The notes: generated by a model from the sequence alone, not told the origin. A stretch of DNA of 64,000 nucleotides from Collinsella sp. (GCA_018368345.1 JAGZEK010000002.1:124001-188000), one strand, 5' to 3'. Counted from the first letter of the stretch, positions 1 to 8,372 are shown. Program-made: numbers and translations.

Positions 1-385
1 CGCAAGCGATGACGCCCTCGCCCACCGAAACCGGCGTGTTGGGCACCGTCGAGATATGCGCGACGCCCGGCAGGACCTGCTCCCACTTGGCACTGTCCCA
101 GGTCCAGGCAACCGACAGAACGACCTTTTTGGCAAGAGCATCCTTGAGCGGGGCGAATACCTTCTCGATCATGTACGGCTTGACCGCAGCGACCACGATA
201 TCGGATGCGGCGACAACCTCGGCGGCATCGTGGCAAGCGGCCATCCCGCGCGCCTCACAGCGCTCAACCAGTGCGTCGTAGCGACCCGCACAGGCGCACA
301 TGTCGCTCGCAGCTACACCGGCAGCGATCCAGCCATCGGCCATAGCGCTCGCCATATTGCCAAAACCGACAAATCCAATCTTCAT
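1..385 (-). CDS. proC: Pyrroline-5-carboxylate reductase, C-terminus cut by window edge
   Basis: Catalyses the last step of proline synthesis, reducing pyrroline-5-carboxylate with NAD(P)H in the cytoplasm. Only the first 128 residues are in the window. The protein opens MKIGFVGFGNMA, with the Rossmann GxGxxA dinucleotide loop at residues 7-12. The conserved VKP is at 68-70 and a VPNTP segment (family MPNTP) at 114-118. The start at 385 puts the Rossmann strand directly at the N-terminus, as usual for the family. The gene lies upstream of nothing visible, because it runs off the left edge. It is separated from rlmH by about 70 bases with no clear site. Confidence 0.9.
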   Translation of the reverse strand, partial: MKIGFVGFGNMASAMADGWIAAGVAASDMCACAGRYDALVERCEARGMAACHDAAEVVAASDIVVAAVKPYMIEKVFAPLKDALAKKVVLSVAWTWDSAKWEQVLPGVAHISTVPNTPVSVGEGVIAC

Positions 386-458
386 ATCACATAGTCCTTT
401 CAGACACATTCCTCAAAACGAAAGCTATTGTCCCACGCCATTGTTTCGTATTGCTGAC

Positions 459-929
459 CTATTTGTGATACGGCTCGCCGCGGCTAATCTTGCAGGCGCG
501 GTAGATCTGCTCCAGCAGCACCACGCGCGCCAAGTTATGCGGCAAGGTAATACGTCCAAAGCTGAGCATCTCGTCGGCTCGTGCGCGCACGTCATCGCTC
601 ACGCCGTCCGATCCGCCAATTACAAAGGCGATGTCGCTGTTACCACGTAGCATAAGATCATCGAGCCGCGCCGAAAGTTCCTCGCTCGAGCGCTCTTTGC
701 CCTCAATGGCCAGCAAGATCACATGTGCTCGAGGCGGCAGGGCTGTAAGAATCGCCGCCCCCTCCTTGTCGCGCGCGACATCCACGCCGCCCGCCTTAGC
801 CGGGTCGATATCGGCCACCTCGCGGATATCCACCTTGGCATAGGCACCTAGGCGCTTGGTGTACTCAGCGCACGCGTCCTTCCAAAAGCGCTCCTTGAGC
901 TTACCGACGCAAACGACGGTGTATTTCAC
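459..929 (-). CDS. rlmH: 23S rRNA pseudouridine-1915 N3-methyltransferase RlmH
   Basis: SPOUT-family methyltransferase that methylates pseudouridine 1915 in helix 69 of 23S rRNA on assembled 70S ribosomes. At 156 residues it has the family's usual length. Family hallmarks are visible: the SAM-binding IGGSDG loop at 104-109, LPHNLARVVLLEQIYRA at 129-145, and the C-terminal GEPYHK. It starts six bases after the end of the band-7 gene on the same strand, so the two are probably cotranscribed. Confidence 0.95.
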   Translation of the reverse strand: MKYTVVCVGKLKERFWKDACAEYTKRLGAYAKVDIREVADIDPAKAGGVDVARDKEGAAILTALPPRAHVILLAIEGKERSSEELSARLDDLMLRGNSDIAFVIGGSDGVSDDVRARADEMLSFGRITLPHNLARVVLLEQIYRACKISRGEPYHK

Positions 930-935
930 GCGCGC

Positions 936-1874
936 CTACTCCTTCGAATCGTTTTGAACTTTGCCGGCGGCCAGCATCTGCTCGAACATCGAGGCCGACT
1001 GCGAAAAGTCGCTCGGCAGCACGACCGTCGAGGTTTTACCCGTGCGAGCGAACTCCGTCATCATCTCAGACCACTGCGTAAACATGAACAGTTGGTTGGC
1101 CTCGTCATTGCCGACACCCGTCTCCTGGATGATCTCGAGCGAATCTTTGATACCCAGTGCGATGGCCTTGCGCTGGTTGGCGATGCCCTCGCCCGCCTTT
1201 TCCATTGCCTCGGCCTCGGCGGTCGCCTCGGTAACGCGCTTGATGCGGTCGGCCTCGGCGAGCTCCTGCGCGGCAGCGCGCTTGCGCTGGGCGGCGTTGA
1301 TGTCGTTCATGGAGTTCTCGACCTCGGTCGGCAGCGCGATCTTGGTGATGAGCGTCGACACGAGGGTGAAGCCGTAGGCGGCCATCTGCTCGGAAACGGT
1401 AGCGTTGACATCCTTGGCGATGTCATCCTTCTTGGCAAAGACCTCATCGAGTGTGTAGACGGGAATGGAGGAGCGCAGGGCGTCGGTGATGAAGTCGCGC
1501 ATCTGGTCGACGGGCTCCTGCAGCATGTAGTAGCTCTTGTAGATGCCCGAATCTGCCGGGCCGGCGCCCATGTCGTAGCTCACGTGGTACTGAGCGGAGA
1601 CCTCAAGACCGATGGTCACGTTGTCCTGGGTCTTAACGTCGATGCCAAAACCGTTTTTCATGGTGCGCAGGCTCACCGTGGCGGCCTTGCGGTCGATCAC
1701 GGGCACCTTCACGTGGAAGCCCGCGTTGACGATACGGTTGAACTTACCCAAGCGCTCGATGATTACGGCGTGCTGCTGTTCAACGACATAACAGGCGTTG
1801 GGGAGCAGCAGCAACAGAATGATGATGGGAATCAAAAGGCTGGTAAGGGCGGCGATGATACCGGAAAACAGCAT
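936..1874 (-). CDS. SPFH/band 7 (stomatin-like) membrane protein
   Basis: A 312-residue member of the SPFH/prohibitin family, whose members form membrane microdomain scaffolds and associate with FtsH-type proteases. An N-terminal membrane segment (about residues 3-26) precedes the band 7 domain, which has the typical motifs EQQHAVIIERLGKF and a C-terminal coiled stretch rich in Ala, Glu and Arg. An in-frame ATG exists 21 bases upstream. Start 1874 is preferred because a strong AGAGGAGAG ribosome site sits about five bases before it and the membrane segment follows at once. It probably forms an operon with rlmH. The specific cellular role cannot be read from sequence. Confidence 0.85.
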   Translation of the reverse strand: MLFSGIIAALTSLLIPIIILLLLLPNACYVVEQQHAVIIERLGKFNRIVNAGFHVKVPVIDRKAATVSLRTMKNGFGIDVKTQDNVTIGLEVSAQYHVSYDMGAGPADSGIYKSYYMLQEPVDQMRDFITDALRSSIPVYTLDEVFAKKDDIAKDVNATVSEQMAAYGFTLVSTLITKIALPTEVENSMNDINAAQRKRAAAQELAEADRIKRVTEATAEAEAMEKAGEGIANQRKAIALGIKDSLEIIQETGVGNDEANQLFMFTQWSEMMTEFARTGKTSTVVLPSDFSQSASMFEQMLAAGKVQNDSKE

Positions 1875-1931
1875 GGTCTCTCCTCTGATAGGCACACGTT
1901 GGCATTAGGATACCCGTCCAAGGAGATCGTG

Positions 1932-1991
1932 CATAACAAAAAAGCTCCCATTGCTGGGGGCTCTTTCATTTAATGGTGCGGGCGAAAGGAC
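1932..1991 (-). repeat. Duplicate of tRNA-Leu 3' end plus terminator (copy A)
   Basis: This 60-base stretch matches 2121-2180 at 57 of 60 positions. On the minus strand it contains the last 18 bases of the tRNA-Leu gene including CCA, followed by the same intrinsic terminator hairpin. It is cut from the true tRNA by a 129-base hairpin-rich element at 1992-2120. Confidence 0.9.
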
Positions 1992-2120
1992 GTCCGCGTA
2001 TCCGCTTCGCGGATCCGCACCGGCTTCGCCCGCCTGCCGGCGGACTCGCCAGCTCGCTAAAAACGCTCCGCGTTTTCTTGACGCTCGCTCCTTCACAGGT
2101 TCAAGTCCCTGCGATGGGCC
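1992..2120. repeat. Hairpin-rich element between duplicated tRNA-Leu 3' ends
   Basis: The 129-base GC-rich stretch has at least three strong hairpins: around 1993-2017, 2020-2036, and the arms AAAACGC/GCGTTTT near 2065-2078. Its right end (2095-2120) carries an inverted T-loop, GGTTCAAGTCC, identical to the T-loop of the neighbouring tRNA-Leu but on the opposite strand. It then reads GATGGGCC. A related element sits in the same position next to tRNA-Phe (8100-8218). No coding potential is evident. Confidence 0.75.
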
Positions 2121-2125
2121 CATAA

Positions 2126-2155
2126 CAAAAAAGCTCCCATTGCTGGGAGCTCTTT
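2126..2155 (-). terminator. Intrinsic terminator of tRNA-Leu
   Basis: On the minus strand the arms AGCTCCCA and TGGGAGCT enclose a short loop and are followed by a run of six T residues. It lies right after the tRNA CCA end. A second copy is at 1937-1966. Confidence 0.85.
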
Positions 2156-2162
2156 CAATCAA

Positions 2163-2249
2163 TGGTGCGGGCGAAAGGACTTGAACCTTCATGGGGTTGC
2201 CCCCATACGGACCTGAACCGTACGCGTCTGCCAATTCCGCCACGCCCGC
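2163..2249 (-). tRNA. tRNA-Leu (anticodon CAG), CCA encoded
   Basis: An 87-base type II tRNA. The acceptor arms GCGGGCG and CGCCCGC pair fully. The anticodon loop TTCAGGT gives anticodon CAG. A long variable arm TATGGGGGCAACCCCATG is typical of tRNA-Leu. The T-loop lies in GGTTCAAGTCC, and CCA is encoded at 2163-2165. Confidence 0.97.
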
Positions 2250-2260
2250 GTGCAGGAATT

Positions 2261-2289
2261 AGAATAACGGAGCGCCACCGCGAACGCAA
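2261..2289 (-). promoter_or_regulatory. Promoter of tRNA-Leu
   Basis: Reading the minus strand, TTGCGT (2284-2289) and TATTCT (2261-2266) are separated by 17 bases, a sigma-70-like promoter ending 11 bases before the tRNA 5' end. Confidence 0.65.
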
Positions 2290-2292
2290 GAA

Positions 2293-3210
2293 CTATTTTT
2301 GAAAAAGTTTGCAGGCATTTTCCCAAGCGGCATGCGCGATTGTTTCGGCGTCCTCACCAGTGCGATCGACACGGTCGTTAACCAGCGCGTTTGCCGTAAT
2401 GGAGATCATTGCGGGCTCGCATTCAAGACCGCGAATGGGCTCCGGAGCCATATACGGGCAATCCGTCTCGAACAAAATTCGATCGAGTGGGGTTGCCGCA
2501 AATGCCTCGCGCACGTCTTCGTTGCGCTTAAAGGTGGCCGCACCACCATAGGCGATATAGCAGCCCAGCTCCACAAAGCGCTCCATCGTGGCGCGGTCCT
2601 CGCCAAAGCAGTGCAGCACGCAACCGGCCCGGGGCACACCCACCTCGCGCAGCACGTTGTACGCATCCATATGCGAGGTGCGCTCCCCATCCGAGTCCTC
2701 GTGCCGCAGGTGCAGCTCCACCGGCACATTGCGGCGCACGGCAACTTCGAGCTGACGCGCCATGCAATCAATCTGCACACTGTGGGGCGCCGGCGCGATG
2801 TCGTCGTCGTAATCCATGTGGTAGTCCAGACCGATCTCGCCGATACCGGCGCACAAAGGGTCATCGAGCGCAGCAACAACCTGCGCGTGAATGTCATCGG
2901 TATAATCCGGCGCGCCATACGGATGCACGCCGGCAAGATACTTGATCTGCGGGATATCCTGCATCGGCAGAATCTCGCGCGTCAGCCAGTCGCTATAGTC
3001 CGTCACGCTGCGCTTGTCGGCGATGGGGTCGAGCATCGTCACCAACAGGTCGACGCCCGCGGCTTTGGCGCGCACGAGTGTCTCGGGCACATCCTTGCCC
3101 CAGAACGAAAGCAGATGCGCATGCGTGTCGGCAAGCGGTGCCAAGGGCACGGGACAAGCAACCGTCTTCTTTTTCTTGGTAAACGTCACGCGTTCGGCAT
3201 TAAGCGTCAT
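2293..3210 (-). CDS. tatD: TatD family metal-dependent deoxyribonuclease/hydrolase
   Basis: TatD-type TIM-barrel hydrolase, a family with 3'-5' DNase activity on damaged or fragmented DNA. The metal-binding DTHAH is at residues 28-32. The later conserved blocks GEIGLDYH, ELHLRHED, LHCFGE and FETDCPYM are all present in order. Start 3210 is chosen over a longer frame because a GGGAG ribosome site precedes it, and the ATG overlaps the rsmA stop by 11 bases. This is the classic tatD-rsmA arrangement, with rsmA upstream here. At 305 residues it is somewhat longer than the usual 255-265, mainly through a Lys-rich N-terminal extension. Confidence 0.9.
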   Translation of the reverse strand: MTLNAERVTFTKKKKTVACPVPLAPLADTHAHLLSFWGKDVPETLVRAKAAGVDLLVTMLDPIADKRSVTDYSDWLTREILPMQDIPQIKYLAGVHPYGAPDYTDDIHAQVVAALDDPLCAGIGEIGLDYHMDYDDDIAPAPHSVQIDCMARQLEVAVRRNVPVELHLRHEDSDGERTSHMDAYNVLREVGVPRAGCVLHCFGEDRATMERFVELGCYIAYGGAATFKRNEDVREAFAATPLDRILFETDCPYMAPEPIRGLECEPAMISITANALVNDRVDRTGEDAETIAHAAWENACKLFQK

Positions 3211-4060
3211 GGGAAAGCTCCCGAGCCAGGCACACAAAGTCGGCGACGCCGAGCGTCTCGGCGCGCGTGGTGGGTGCGATACCGCAAGCCTCAAAGGCGG
3301 CGTCGAGCACGTCCTTGGCAAAGCCGTTGGCGCTCATGGAATTGCGGATGGTCTTGCGGCGCTGAGCAAATGCAGCATCAATCACGCGGGCCACAAACTC
3401 GCGATCGAGTCCTTCGGGCGCCACGCCGTCAACACGGTCGATACGCACGACGGCCGAGTCCACGTGCGGTGCCGGCATAAAGCAACGTGGCGGCACCTCA
3501 AAGCGACCCGTAACCTGCGCATACAGGCCAAGCTTTGCCGTATAGCCGCCATAGGTCTTGTTACCCGGCACCGCGGCAATGCGATCGGCAACCTCCTTTT
3601 GAACCATGACCACGGCACGCTTGAGCGCGGGCATCGTCTGGAAGAACTGCAGGATGATCGTCGCCGCCACGTTATAGGGCAGGTTCGCGACAAATACCGT
3701 CGGCTCACCGCCTGCAGCCTGCTCAATCTGCTCCGGGCCCACCTTAAGCGCGTCGCCCATGATAAAGCGGAAGTTGGCATAGTCGGCGGCATGGGCATCG
3801 AGCACCGGTTCGAGTTCGGGATCGGCCTCAATGGACGTAACGCACGCCGCTTCCTGCAGCAACGCAAGTGTCAACGTACCGCAACCCGGACCCACCTCGA
3901 GTACGCGCTCGTCACCTGCAAGCTCGGCAAGCTCGCAGATACGCTCGATCACATGGTTGTCGATCAGGAAGTTCTGGCCCAGGCGATGCTTGGTCGCAAG
4001 GCCAAACTCCTCCAGCAGCTCCCTTGTTGCCGTGGGGTTTGCCAAAGGCGAAGTTGTCAT
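3200..4060 (-). CDS. rsmA: 16S rRNA (A1518/A1519) N6-dimethyltransferase RsmA/KsgA
   Basis: Dimethylates two adjacent adenosines in helix 45 of 16S rRNA during small-subunit maturation. Its loss gives kasugamycin resistance in other bacteria. The 286 residues carry LGQNFLID (28-34), the SAM-binding motif EVGPGCGTLT (55-64), and the catalytic NLPYN (126-130). Length and motif order match the family. Its stop overlaps the tatD start. A terminator after metG separates it from the upstream synthetase gene. Confidence 0.96.
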   Translation of the reverse strand: MTTSPLANPTATRELLEEFGLATKHRLGQNFLIDNHVIERICELAELAGDERVLEVGPGCGTLTLALLQEAACVTSIEADPELEPVLDAHAADYANFRFIMGDALKVGPEQIEQAAGGEPTVFVANLPYNVAATIILQFFQTMPALKRAVVMVQKEVADRIAAVPGNKTYGGYTAKLGLYAQVTGRFEVPPRCFMPAPHVDSAVVRIDRVDGVAPEGLDREFVARVIDAAFAQRRKTIRNSMSANGFAKDVLDAAFEACGIAPTTRAETLGVADFVCLARELSHDA

Positions 4061-4090
4061 AGTTGCCTCCTTAGCATGATGGCGGCGTCT

Positions 4091-4128
4091 TGAAACAAAA
4101 GGGCATGGACCGTTGCGGCCATGCCCTT
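4091..4128 (-). terminator. Intrinsic terminator after metG
   Basis: On the minus strand GGGCATGG and CCATGCCC arms enclose a GC loop and are followed by TTTTGTTT. It lies between the metG stop and the rsmA start, so rsmA probably has its own promoter or relies on readthrough. Confidence 0.8.
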
Positions 4129-4167
4129 ACATCTAAACAGCAAATTGCCGATATGGCGCGCGGCGTC

Positions 4168-5769
4168 TTAGCCCAGACGCGGGAACAGCGGCTCACCCTT
4201 CTCGACGGGCTGACCACCGGCAAGCAGGCCCCAAGCGCAAATGCCCTTGAGGTCGTCGCTCGCGGCCTCGTCCTCGCAGGACAGGCGGCGCAGGGCTTCG
4301 GCAGAGGTCTGAGGCATGAGCGGCATCAGCAGGTGAGCGGCAATGCGGATGGCCTCGAGCAGGTTGTAGATCACAAATGCCAGCTCGTCAGCCTTAGCCT
4401 CATCCTTGGCAAGCGCCCAAGGCTCGGAGTCCTCGATGTAGTGGTTGGCGGCGTGGATGAGCTCCATAACCTCGTCCTTGGCTCCGCCGTAATCGAGCAC
4501 GTCCATCTTGGCCATGTAGCGCTCGACCAGGCCGTCGGCGATCTTTGCCAGCGGGTTGTCGAACGCATCGAACGATGCGGGCTTGGCGGGCGCACAGCCG
4601 TCAAAGTACTTGCCGCTCATGTTGAGCGAACGCGAGATGAGGTTGCCCCAGCTGTTGGCCAGGTCGGCGTTGTAGACCTGCTCCATGCGATCGAAGCTGA
4701 TGGCGCCGTCGGTGCCGGGGACGACGTCGGTCATAAAGTAGTAGCGATAGCCCTCGACGCCCAGCATGTCGATAACGTCCTGCGGAGCGATGGCGTTACC
4801 GCGGCTCTTGGACATCTTCTCGGCCTTGCCGGTCTCGGCATTGCGCACGGTCAGGAAGCCGTGGGCAAAGACGTGCTCGGGCAGGGCCTCGCCGATGGCC
4901 ATGAGCATGGCGGGCCAAATGACGCAGTGGAAGCGGATGATGTCCTTACCCACGATGTGGAACTGCGCGGGCCAGCGATAGGCCAGCTCGGCACGCGCCT
5001 CGTCGGTGTCGACACCGTAGCCGACGGCCGTCATATAGTTGAGCAGCGCGTCAAACCATACATAGGTCACATGGCCCTCGTCAAACGGAACCTGGATGCC
5101 CCAGTCAAAGCTCGTGCGACTCACGGAAAGGTCGTTGAGGCCGCCCTCGACAAAGCTGCGAACCTCGTTCATGCGGAACGCAGGCTCGACAAAGTCGGGG
5201 TGCTCGTCATAGAGCTTGAGAAGCTTGTCCTGGAAGGCGGAAAGCTTAAAGAAGTAGGACTCCTCCTGGACGCGCTCAAGCGGACGGTGGCAGTCGGGGC
5301 ATAGATGCTGGCCGACGCTGCCGTACTCCTCGTCGCCCTTCTGGACCTGCGTATCGGTGAAGTAGGTCTCGTCAGGCACGCAATACCAACCGTCGTAGCT
5401 GCCCTTATACAGATAGCCGGACTCCTTCATGCGCTCCCACAGGTACTGCACGGCATGATGCTGGCGCGGCTCGGTGGTGCGGATGAAGTCGTCGTTGGAG
5501 ATCTCGAGCTTGCTCCAAAGCTCCTTGAAGTGCGGAGCCTGGCTGTCGGTCCACTCCTGCGGCGTCATGCCATGCTTGGCTGCGGCCTCGGCGACCTTCT
5601 CGCCGTGCTCGTCCATGCCGGTCAGGAACTTGACGTTATAGCCGGCGGAGCGGCGATAGCGAGCCTGAACGTCGGCGATGATGGTGGAATAAGCCGTGCC
5701 CAGGTGCGGATCGGCGTTGACGTAGTAGATGGGCGTCGTGATAAAGAACGAAGGCTTGCTTTGATCCAT
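4168..5769 (-). CDS. metG: Methionyl-tRNA synthetase
   Basis: Class I synthetase that charges tRNA-Met and initiator tRNA with methionine. HIGH appears as HLGT at residues 22-25, and KMSKS is at 318-322. The insertion domain carries a CPDCHRPL knuckle near 157-164. At 533 residues it lacks the C-terminal EMAP-like dimerisation domain seen in longer MetG proteins. A GGAGGAC ribosome site precedes the start. The 69-base gap to rsmI holds no recognisable T-box or SAM-type leader. Confidence 0.96.
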   Translation of the reverse strand: MDQSKPSFFITTPIYYVNADPHLGTAYSTIIADVQARYRRSAGYNVKFLTGMDEHGEKVAEAAAKHGMTPQEWTDSQAPHFKELWSKLEISNDDFIRTTEPRQHHAVQYLWERMKESGYLYKGSYDGWYCVPDETYFTDTQVQKGDEEYGSVGQHLCPDCHRPLERVQEESYFFKLSAFQDKLLKLYDEHPDFVEPAFRMNEVRSFVEGGLNDLSVSRTSFDWGIQVPFDEGHVTYVWFDALLNYMTAVGYGVDTDEARAELAYRWPAQFHIVGKDIIRFHCVIWPAMLMAIGEALPEHVFAHGFLTVRNAETGKAEKMSKSRGNAIAPQDVIDMLGVEGYRYYFMTDVVPGTDGAISFDRMEQVYNADLANSWGNLISRSLNMSGKYFDGCAPAKPASFDAFDNPLAKIADGLVERYMAKMDVLDYGGAKDEVMELIHAANHYIEDSEPWALAKDEAKADELAFVIYNLLEAIRIAAHLLMPLMPQTSAEALRRLSCEDEAASDDLKGICAWGLLAGGQPVEKGEPLFPRLG

Positions 5770-5838
5770 GGGGTTTGTCCTCCAGAAAAACGTTGCATAC
5801 AGGGGATGATTCTAGCGCAAGGGCTGGATATCCTCCAT

Positions 5839-6717
5839 CTATTGCATATCGAGCACCATGGCATAGACATCGCGCTTGCGGCGCGAATACTTCTGAGACA
5901 GGCGCTTGGCCACCGCAGACGCGGGCTCCCCCTCCTCGAGCGCGGTGCGGATATCCTCGCGCAGGGCATCGTCGGGATCCGCTACCGCAGCGCCAACCGG
6001 CGCGATGCCGGCCTCCTCGTCCTCGCTCGGCGGCGCGATGACCAGCGCAATCTCGCCCTTTACCTCGCCGCGAGCACGCAGCTCCTCGGCAAGCTGGTCA
6101 GCGGGCCCGCGCAAGACCTCCTCGTGCAGCTTGGTGAGTTCGCGGCAGACGGCAAGCTCACGCTGGGGAAAGACCTCCGCCACGGCCTCGAGCGTCGCCA
6201 CGATGCGATGTGGAGACTCGTAGAAGATGAGTGCGCCGGGCACCACGGCAAGGCGCTGCAAACGGCGCACACGGTCGCCGTGCTTTCGGCCCAAAAAGCC
6301 CTCGAAGAAAAAATGCTCGCAGGGAATGCCGGACGAAACGAGTGCCGTGACGCAAGCAGAGGGTCCGGGAATAACTTCGACAGGCACATCGGCCTCACGC
6401 GCCGCCTCGACCAGCGCCTGGCCGGGATCGGACACGCTCGGCATGCCGGCGTCCGAGGCAAAGGCGAGGGTCTCCCCCGCCAGCAGACGGTCGACCAGGC
6501 CGGCAGCGCGGCTAGCGATCACATTCTCGTCGCAACGGACAAGCGGCTTGGAAATACCCAGGTGCATCAGCAGCTTTGACGTCACACGCGTGTCTTCGCA
6601 GCAAATGGCATCGGCGGCGGCAAAAGCCTCGCCAACGCGCGGGGACAGGTCGCCTAGGTTGCCGATGGGCGTGCCGACCACATAGAGTTTGCCCGTATGG
6701 GCGCTGTTTTGCGTCAT
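5839..6717 (-). CDS. rsmI: 16S rRNA (C1402) 2'-O-methyltransferase RsmI
   Basis: Methylates the ribose of C1402 in the decoding centre, complementing RsmH. It belongs to the tetrapyrrole-methylase fold. Diagnostic blocks are VGTPIGNLGDLSPR near the N-terminus, CCEDTR (39-44), SDAGMPSVSDPG in the middle, and VIPGPSA and FYESPHR further on. The 292 residues equal the usual length. It lies upstream of metG on the same strand and six bases downstream of the GH5-like gene, so these genes are likely cotranscribed. Confidence 0.95.
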   Translation of the reverse strand: MTQNSAHTGKLYVVGTPIGNLGDLSPRVGEAFAAADAICCEDTRVTSKLLMHLGISKPLVRCDENVIASRAAGLVDRLLAGETLAFASDAGMPSVSDPGQALVEAAREADVPVEVIPGPSACVTALVSSGIPCEHFFFEGFLGRKHGDRVRRLQRLAVVPGALIFYESPHRIVATLEAVAEVFPQRELAVCRELTKLHEEVLRGPADQLAEELRARGEVKGEIALVIAPPSEDEEAGIAPVGAAVADPDDALREDIRTALEEGEPASAVAKRLSQKYSRRKRDVYAMVLDMQ

Positions 6718-6723
6718 ATCAAC

Positions 6724-7785
6724 CTATTCAATCATGCCGCGCTCGAGCGTACCGAGCGCCGCGCGGGCGTCCCATGCTGCAATGCGCTTCTCGGTCTTCC
6801 ACGTTTGGAAGAACCAACCGGCAGCCGGCGCAAACGAAGCCAGCTGGTTGGCGATAAACACGCGCTCGTAGGCATTGCGGCCCTCGGGCGTAACCGACGA
6901 GTTAGCAAAGATCGCCGCGCCCGACCATTCGCCCACCAGCACGGGGAACCCAGTCGAAATCGCCTCTTTAAGCTCGCGCTTGTTACGCGAAATCGCCGTC
7001 GTCAGCCCGCGGGGGCTCGTGATGTCGAGCGCATACTCGTCGCGGTAATGGTACAGGTGAAGGTCCATGTAGACGTTCTTGTACTTGGCGCCGCGCATAA
7101 AATGCTTCCACTCGCTGGGATGCCCCGACGACGAGAAGACGACGATCTTATCCTCGGGCATATACGAACGGACGAGCTCGTAGGCATCGCGATAGAAATT
7201 GCGCAGGTAGTGAGCGGGAATGCCATCCGTCATGGTGAAGAGGCTCTTGCGAACGCTCATCTGCGGCGTGTCCAGCAGCTCAATGCCCAGCAGGCTCTCG
7301 GCCTCGCCATAGCGATCGGCCAAGCGCTCGAGCACGTCGAGTGCGACATGACGGCCGTTGGTGGACGAATGCCACTCGGCGACAGCCTCCGGCGTGGTGG
7401 GCGAATCGTTGGAATCGCCCTGGCCACCGGGCACGGTTGCCAGATCGAGCAGCACGCGGATATCGTACTTGGCAGCCCACTCAATCGCGCGGTCGATGTA
7501 ATCGACAACCGATATGTAGGAGGCATCGGACTCCTGTGAGCCAAAGGCATACCAGGGCACCGGCAGACGCACGGCATTGAGACCGATCTGCGCCATGCGG
7601 CGAAAATCGTCCTCGCTCACAAACGTCTCGTAATGACGACGCATGCGCTCGTTATAGGCGGCGGTACCCATGGCCTCCTGCAGCTCGGCTGCGTTGGATG
7701 CGCCGGTCGCCGCGTACAGCGACGGGGTCACCCAAGGCTCGGGAATAAACCAGCCAGAGAGATTAACGCCGAGTATCCTCTCCAT
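6724..7785 (-). CDS. Glycoside hydrolase family 5-like protein, acid/base Glu apparently missing
   Basis: A 353-residue cytoplasmic (no signal peptide) TIM-barrel protein resembling GH5 exo-beta-1,3-glucanases. It opens GVNLSGWFIPEPW and has the barrel motif LNAVRLPVPW. The nucleophile strand PVLVGEWSGA is intact, as is the late aromatic AGWFFQTWKTE. Where family members have the NEP acid/base motif (LLNEP), this one reads GIELLDTPQ, so both the Asn and the catalytic Glu are replaced. It may be inactive, use another acid, or have a changed reaction. Start 7785 is chosen for its AAGGGGG site. A longer upstream frame lacks family similarity. A TATACT box is at 7851-7856. Confidence 0.75.
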   Translation of the reverse strand: MERILGVNLSGWFIPEPWVTPSLYAATGASNAAELQEAMGTAAYNERMRRHYETFVSEDDFRRMAQIGLNAVRLPVPWYAFGSQESDASYISVVDYIDRAIEWAAKYDIRVLLDLATVPGGQGDSNDSPTTPEAVAEWHSSTNGRHVALDVLERLADRYGEAESLLGIELLDTPQMSVRKSLFTMTDGIPAHYLRNFYRDAYELVRSYMPEDKIVVFSSSGHPSEWKHFMRGAKYKNVYMDLHLYHYRDEYALDITSPRGLTTAISRNKRELKEAISTGFPVLVGEWSGAAIFANSSVTPEGRNAYERVFIANQLASFAPAAGWFFQTWKTEKRIAAWDARAALGTLERGMIE

Positions 7786-8032
7786 CACTGCCCCCTTCGG
7801 ATCATGCAGGTCGAACCCGCATCGTATTGCATAGGATAAGTATCGTTTTGAGTATACCCGCGTGTGCGGACAGGCGACCGAACGGTCTGCAAAGTGACGC
7901 GAAAGTGGGAGGAATGTCTGGGGCGGGCGGGCTCGGAATGGTGCGACGAGGGGTGTACGCGCGCCAAAGGCAGGCACCGGAAAGTGTGTCCCGTTCTGAG
8001 CCCTTATTCTGGGACGCAGTTTCCGCAGAACC

Positions 8033-8099
8033 CTACATAAAAGAAAAGGACCCCTTTGCAGAGGTCCTAGTCAATTCAAGGTGGCGGGGAAGGGAATCG
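8033..8099 (-). repeat. Duplicate of tRNA-Phe 3' end plus terminator (copy A)
   Basis: This 67-base stretch is identical to 8219-8285 at 66 of 67 positions. On the minus strand it carries the tRNA-Phe 3' end back to the T-stem, followed by the same terminator. It is separated from the true tRNA by the 119-base element at 8100-8218. Confidence 0.9.
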
Positions 8100-8218
8100 C
8101 GTCCGCGCGCTGCGCGGACGGACCGCTGCGGCGCTTGCGCGCCTTGCGAGCTACGCTGGCAAACGCTTGCGCGTTTCCTCAGCTCCGCGCCCTCACGGGG
8201 TTCGATTCCGTGCATGGG
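8100..8218. repeat. Hairpin-rich element between duplicated tRNA-Phe 3' ends
   Basis: The 119-base GC-rich element has strong hairpins, for example GTCCGCGCGCTGCGCGGAC (8101-8119) and AAACGCTTGCGCGTTT (8161-8176). Its right end has GGGGTTCGATTCC, the T-loop of the adjacent tRNA-Phe in inverse orientation, followed by GCATGGGC. It aligns with the element at 1992-2120, sharing the opening GTCCGCG, the AAACGC/GCGTTT hairpin, and the TCAC-T-loop-ATGGGC end. The preceding stretch 7786-8032 holds the GH5 leader and nothing else recognisable. Confidence 0.75.
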
Positions 8219-8224
8219 CTACAT

Positions 8225-8254
8225 AAAAGAAAAGGACCCCTTTGCAGGGGTCCT
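8225..8254 (-). terminator. Intrinsic terminator of tRNA-Phe
   Basis: The minus strand reads AGGACCCC, a short loop, GGGGTCCT and then TTTTCTTTT, directly after the tRNA. The duplicate is at about 8039-8068, with one change in the stem. Confidence 0.8.
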
Positions 8255-8267
8255 AGTCAATTCAAGG

Positions 8268-8340
<73 letters not shown>

Positions 8341-8372
8341 ATTTGAGGTGTGCCTTGTTTCAAGGCTTGATT

